This document shows, piece after piece, positions 5,275 through 8,242 of a stretch of DNA of 8,242 nt. Below the pieces are notes generated by a model. The model made no database searches. It was given only the letters and a program-made list of their open reading frames with translations, and was not told the DNA's origin. Position 1 is the stretch's first letter, and every line of letters begins with the position of its first letter. Origin of the DNA: a bacterium (GTDB lineage Bacteria; Babelota; Babeliae; Babelales; RVW-14). The position numbers and the translations under genes are program-made. The stretch lies in assembly GCA_023249955.1 (NCBI GenBank), contig JAHFBR010000048.1, forward strand, positions 1 through 8,242, read 5' to 3'.

Positions 5275-6051
5275 ATGCAGTGGCGAATACGATTGTTGTT
5301 ATTGACGGTAGTAATTGGTTTTTCTGGGCAAGCACAAACGCAAACGGATACATCTTTTTGGCAAGATTGGCGGCGTTGGGGCAGAGATACTAAGCAAATT
5401 CGTAAAGCACGCAAAAAAAATCCCAAAGAGGTTGGTGCGTTGACTGCAAGCTCGCCATGGCTTGCGCGTACCCTTGCCCAGAGTGTTGAGGGGGAAGCGA
5501 CCGTACCTCATGAGCCGCGCAAGATTTTAGAAATTGGTTGCGGACCAGGCAATGTTACCGAGTGCATTATTGCAAAAATGCACCCTGATGATCGATTGGA
5601 TGCCGTTGAGTGTACCAAGGTTCTGTATGATCAGGCATGTGTGCGTATTGAGGCGCTAAGAAGTGCTGCCCAAGGGCAAGGGTTTCCTGATGTTCGTCTG
5701 CACTGTTCGGCATTTCCAGATTTTGACTCTGGTGTTGAGCAGTACGATGATATTATCTCAACGCTGCCTTTTGTAAGTCTTCCAAACGAAGTTGTGATAA
5801 CAATTTTGCCGGCAATTTTCGCACGGCTCAAACCGGGCGGTACTTTTACGTACATGACCTTTTTGGGTGCGAACTGGGGCACCAAAGTATGGAAAACCAT
5901 CACACTCAATTTTGATGAGCTCAAAGAGTATAACCAGAAGATGGATGTTTTTAATGAGTGGCTTGAATCAGCATTTGAGTTAGAGCGTAAGCCAATTGTG
6001 TGGCTTAATTTCACACCTTCGTGGGTTTGTGCGTTCAGAAAAAAAGATTAA
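5275..6051 (+). CDS. Exported class I SAM methyltransferase, phospholipid N-methyltransferase (PmtA)-like, copy 1
   Basis: The 258-residue product has a predicted signal peptide (residues 1-20, cleavage after G-Q-A), which is unusual for a SAM-dependent enzyme. The rest follows the bacterial phospholipid N-methyltransferase pattern: VGALTASSPWLARTL (53-67), SAM motif I ILEIGCGPGNVT (84-95), an acidic motif LDAVE (108-112), DDIISTLPFVSLP (158-170) and the post-motif LKPGGTFTYM (185-194). In that family these correspond to the substrate-side VGA-x-x-x-SS helix, the SAM-binding glycine loop and the SxLP motif. The likely activity is methylation of phosphatidylethanolamine or another membrane amine, but the substrate is inferred only. 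It starts at ATG 5275 with AAGGG at 5261-5265, 89 bases after the binding-protein gene. TAAAAT at 5238-5243 could be a -10. A paralogue follows 28 bases downstream. Confidence 0.85.
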   Translation: MQWRIRLLLLTVVIGFSGQAQTQTDTSFWQDWRRWGRDTKQIRKARKKNPKEVGALTASSPWLARTLAQSVEGEATVPHEPRKILEIGCGPGNVTECIIAKMHPDDRLDAVECTKVLYDQACVRIEALRSAAQGQGFPDVRLHCSAFPDFDSGVEQYDDIISTLPFVSLPNEVVITILPAIFARLKPGGTFTYMTFLGANWGTKVWKTITLNFDELKEYNQKMDVFNEWLESAFELERKPIVWLNFTPSWVCAFRKKD

Positions 6052-6079
6052 GAATAACAGAGCGGAGAAAGACAAGCGT

Positions 6080-6886
6080 ATGCAAAAAATGTTGCGACGA
6101 GTGGGGTTTTGTATTGTTATAATGGCTGCAGTTTCAGGACAGATGCAGGCTCAAGGTGATCGATTAACTGCTATAAAGGCTGCAGTGGCAGAGTTTGTGG
6201 AAGATGCCTATCAATACGGTTCAGACTGTGTTGAGATTCTGCAATCAGTTATCAAAGATCCACGCCATGTTGGAGCGTTTACCGCAAGCTCACCGTTTCT
6301 TGCACGAGCAACAGTGACTAAGCTTTGTGATCGTGAAGTGGAAGGGCCCCTGAAAATCTTGGAGATTGGCTGTGGAGCAGGAACGATAACCAGATACATT
6401 ATCAGAAATATGCAACAGAACGATACGCTTGATGCGGTTGAGTATGTTCCAGATTTATACGAAAAGGCCCAAACAAAATTTCCCCGTGAGCACTACCCCA
6501 ATGTAAAAATTTATCGTGGCGCTTTTGAGAATTGGCTTCCTGAGGGTGTTGAAAATATTGGTGATATTGATGGGTCATATGACCGCATTATTTGCACGGT
6601 TCCATTTACCAAACTTGAGAATCGGGTTGTTGTCGATATTTTGCGCAAAGCATATCGATTGCTTAAACCTGACGGAATCTTTACCTACATTACCCTGGTT
6701 GGGGCAGAGACGCTTGGGTATGTAAAACCTGATGTTAGAGATCGCAGAGCGTATTGGCAAAAAATGCACGGCTTTGCCGGGTGGCGCGCACGCTATTTCG
6801 AGCCTTGTGGCAGCTCTTTTGTATTCTTCAATGTGACAGCTGCCATGGTTTATCATTTGAAAAAGAAGCCAGAAGTGATTGATTAA
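6080..6886 (+). CDS. Exported class I SAM methyltransferase, phospholipid N-methyltransferase (PmtA)-like, copy 2
   Basis: The ATG at 6080 (268 residues) is preferred over the open frame reaching back to 5996 inside the upstream gene. It follows GGAGA (6064-6068) and gives a clean signal peptide, MQKMLRRVGFCIVIMAAVSG then QMQA, with cleavage near residue 24. The core matches copy 1 block by block: VGAFTASSPFLARA (64-77), ILEIGCGAGTIT (93-104), LDAVE (117-121), DRIICTVPFTKLE (168-180) and LKPDGIFTYI (195-204). The C-termini diverge. The copies are tandem duplicates that have since diverged, probably co-transcribed, with a 28-base gap. The last bases converge with trmB on the other strand, 11 bases away and with no visible terminator. 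A phospholipid substrate is inferred from the family; other small amines cannot be excluded. Confidence 0.85.
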   Translation: MQKMLRRVGFCIVIMAAVSGQMQAQGDRLTAIKAAVAEFVEDAYQYGSDCVEILQSVIKDPRHVGAFTASSPFLARATVTKLCDREVEGPLKILEIGCGAGTITRYIIRNMQQNDTLDAVEYVPDLYEKAQTKFPREHYPNVKIYRGAFENWLPEGVENIGDIDGSYDRIICTVPFTKLENRVVVDILRKAYRLLKPDGIFTYITLVGAETLGYVKPDVRDRRAYWQKMHGFAGWRARYFEPCGSSFVFFNVTAAMVYHLKKKPEVID

Positions 6887-6897
6887 AAAAAGCCCCT

Positions 6898-7497
6898 TTA
6901 TTTCTGAAACGTTCCATAAAACAATGAACGTTTTTGTTCGATGCTCATCTCTTTCCAACGCGTGTGATACAGCGTGGTCCAAAATGGATCGTCAGTGATA
7001 TGGGTAAATTTTTGTGAACTTACAATGCTCTCGTGCATGGCGGCCCACAAGTCAGGGACGTCGGTGGCAATGTACATGCAGCCATCAGGCTTAAGTTTTT
7101 GATGCACCAGATCAAGAAATGGTGCATTGATAATGCGGCGGCGCAAGTGATGGCGTTTAATCCACGGGTCGGGGTGAAAGATAAAAAGCCGGTCAATGCT
7201 GTTGTTATCAAACATATCTTCCAGCCCCGTGTGGCCATTTCCCCAGAGCAAAAAAGCGTTTTCAAGCTTTTGTTCTGCGATCTTTGCCTGCGCCGCATCA
7301 ACCAATTTTTTGCGTATCTCAAAACCCACGACCGCGTGCGCAGGATGCGCAGCGGCATAATTGCGCAAAAAACTCCCCGTGCCGCATCCAATCTCGACAT
7401 CAATGATGCCGCAAAATGCTGGAAAAAGTTCCGGCCACACCGGCTTGGGGTAGCGTTTTACGCAACTAAAGGGATTAACGAGGGTTCTGACACGCAT
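6898..7497 (-). CDS. trmB: tRNA (guanine-N7-)-methyltransferase
   Basis: This enzyme makes m7G at position 46 in the variable loop of tRNAs, using SAM, in the cytoplasm. The 199-residue product is slightly shorter than the usual 210-240. Visible family features are the SAM loop DVEIGCGTGSFL (33-44), VVGFEIRKKL (56-65), FIFHPDPWIKRHHLRRRI (105-122, the TrmB signature around HPDPW and the basic RHH/RRR cluster), LKPDGCMYIATDVPDL (135-150) and the C-terminal T-R-W-K-E segment (179-183). The family usually shows T-x-Y/F-E here, so the Glu looks shifted by one. It lies 14 bases downstream of a secreted-protein gene on the same strand and is probably co-transcribed. No Shine-Dalgarno is visible before the ATG at 7497, so initiation may rely on coupling or an A/T-rich leader. 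Unlike the two neighbouring methyltransferases it has no signal peptide. Confidence 0.95.
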   Translation of the reverse strand: MRVRTLVNPFSCVKRYPKPVWPELFPAFCGIIDVEIGCGTGSFLRNYAAAHPAHAVVGFEIRKKLVDAAQAKIAEQKLENAFLLWGNGHTGLEDMFDNNSIDRLFIFHPDPWIKRHHLRRRIINAPFLDLVHQKLKPDGCMYIATDVPDLWAAMHESIVSSQKFTHITDDPFWTTLYHTRWKEMSIEQKRSLFYGTFQK

Positions 7498-7511
7498 TTT
7501 TTAAATGGTTG

Positions 7512-7844
7512 TTATTCGAGGATAAAGAGGTTAGTGGGTACTGGCTCTGTGGCAATCGGTGACGCTTTTGCTTGTTTTGCTTGAATGGCTTGGTAAATGT
7601 GAGCGAACGCTTCTTCTCCGTTAAGCAACGATGCCAAGGCGCTGAGTGTTTCTTGCGACAAGCCATCAATGAGCTCTATGAGATATTGATCGCCAAAACG
7701 TGCTGTGTTTAAGACAAGTGGGAGAGCGCTTGCGACACTCGTGGGTTTTGGAGCTGCAAATTGTACGAGAGTTTGTCTTTTTGCCGCAACAAGTGGGCCG
7801 ACTGACAGCAAGCCGATGCAAAGCGTGAATGCGAATTTTTTCAT
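7512..7844 (-). CDS. Small secreted protein of unknown function upstream of trmB
   Basis: The 110-residue product has a classic signal peptide (MKKFAFTLCIGLLSVGPLVAA, cleavage after about residue 21). The mature part of about 89 residues has a low-complexity A/K/P/T-rich segment, then a helical region around LIELIDGLSQETLSALASLL (56-75), an alanine/glutamine/lysine-rich helix (about 80-95) and a short hydrophobic end. No family is recognised. AAGG about nine bases before the ATG serves as ribosome site, and an extended -10 promoter lies about 50 bases upstream. It is followed by trmB after 14 bases. Confidence 0.75.
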   Translation of the reverse strand: MKKFAFTLCIGLLSVGPLVAAKRQTLVQFAAPKPTSVASALPLVLNTARFGDQYLIELIDGLSQETLSALASLLNGEEAFAHIYQAIQAKQAKASPIATEPVPTNLFILE

Positions 7845-7894
7845 GTAAAAAACCTTATTGAATGTGTTTAAACGGTGACGGTGAAACGCCGTTA

Positions 7895-7903
7895 ATTATA
7901 ACA
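7895..7903 (-). promoter_or_regulatory. Extended -10 promoter for the secreted-protein / trmB operon
   Basis: Read on the minus strand, the site is TGTTATAAT: a consensus TATAAT with the TGn extension. The -35 region at 17 bases (around 7918-7923) is poor, as is common when an extended -10 is present. Transcription would begin near 7888, giving a leader of about 44 bases before the ATG at 7844. Confidence 0.55.
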
Positions 7904-7915
7904 TTTTCTAAAAAT

Positions 7916-8242
7916 TTATTTACCTTCTTGTTGCAGATGTGCACGATGTGCATCAAGCGTTGCGACAATCTTAGGAAAGGCGATGCTTTGGCGACAAAAG
8001 GTGAGCAGGTCTCGATTGTTTCCAATGTTCGGATTTTGCATGAAGTCAGCCACGATTTCAACCTCGTTATCAGCAAGTACTTGATAAAAGGTGCCAAATT
8101 CTTCACTTACTTCATCAAAATTTGGATGGAGTTCGCGTATCTTTACGTTAATGGCTTCCAACAGGTCTGCATAGCCTTTTTGCACCTCCACCGGCAACTC
8201 TGAATCTTTTCGATACGTATCCAGAAGATAAAAATGGAAAAG
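7916..8242 (-). CDS. Partial hypothetical protein, 5' end beyond the window
   Basis: The frame is open from the right edge to the stop at 7918-7916, giving 108 residues of the C-terminal part. A TTG at 8197 is a possible but unlikely start, because the preceding codons continue without a stop (LFHFYLLDTYRKDSE) and look coding. The visible part is acidic and helical, with a DNEVEIVADFMQNPNIGNNRD stretch (about residues 58-78 of the fragment) and one cysteine. It is not recognised as any family. Whether it has a signal peptide cannot be seen. The 71 bases before the next gene on this strand contain that gene's promoter and a weak GC-rich inverted repeat (AACGG 7870-7874 with CCGTT 7889-7893), too weak to call a terminator. 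Confidence 0.65.
   Translation of the reverse strand, partial: LFHFYLLDTYRKDSELPVEVQKGYADLLEAINVKIRELHPNFDEVSEEFGTFYQVLADNEVEIVADFMQNPNIGNNRDLLTFCRQSIAFPKIVATLDAHRAHLQQEGK

Noticed and set aside
5996..6079. Longer upstream start for the second methyltransferase, overlapping the first gene
   Set aside because: The extra 28 residues are polar and basic, would bury the signal peptide, and the ATG at 6080 has its own ribosome site.
7033..7584. Long plus-strand ORF of 183 codons opposite trmB
   Set aside because: It is antisense to a clear trmB gene with conserved motifs; the plus-strand translation shows no family pattern.

Overview
This 8.2 kb window is a bacterial chromosomal segment of moderate, slightly AT-rich composition. 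It is dense in short genes for exported proteins. At least six of the ten credible genes begin with an apparent Sec signal peptide or lipoprotein signal, and most have no family I recognise. There are two kinds of dispersed palindromic repeat, many lone unknown secreted proteins, an ABC binding protein with no transporter beside it, and secreted methyltransferases. Together these suggest a host-associated Gram-negative-type organism with a reduced or unusual gene set. Candidatus Dependentiae (TM6) or a similar intracellular lineage is my best guess. This is inference: the window carries no taxonomic marker, and trmB is too widespread to settle it.

Layout on the + strand. (1) Positions 1-527 hold the end, or nearly all, of a two-helix membrane protein with a PH-like tail. 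(2) Positions 559-640 hold a clear TPP (thiamine pyrophosphate) riboswitch whose 3' end carries the ribosome binding site of the next gene. That gene (641-2080) encodes a roughly 12-helix protein resembling MOP-superfamily flippases. It overlaps by 4 bases a small secreted protein (2077-2493), and a second follows 20 bases later (2514-3071). The three look like one thiamine-responsive operon, which makes the membrane protein a candidate thiamine-related transporter. A cloverleaf-like palindromic repeat is inserted in frame in the middle of its gene. (3) Positions 3169-3310 hold a 142-bp MITE-like element bounded by two inverted REP-type hairpins, possibly enclosing the remnant of a GIY-YIG endonuclease gene. 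(4) Positions 3384-3803 encode another small secreted protein. (5) Positions 3804-4186 are a gene-poor leader with a promoter candidate, a doubtful 62-codon ORF and a strong intrinsic terminator only 29 bases before the next start codon, so attenuation is possible. (6) Positions 4187-5185 encode a COG2984/TrpX-type ABC substrate-binding lipoprotein without permease or ATPase genes. (7) Positions 5275-6051 and 6080-6886 are tandem paralogues of phospholipid N-methyltransferase-like enzymes, both with signal peptides.

Layout on the - strand, converging on the methyltransferases: a partial unknown gene (8242-7916), a promoter with a perfect extended -10 (7903-7895), a small secreted protein (7844-7512) and trmB, the tRNA m7G46 methyltransferase (7497-6898).

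The most interesting points are the TPP-controlled flippase-like operon, the exported phospholipid methyltransferase pair, and the repeat that has become coding sequence.
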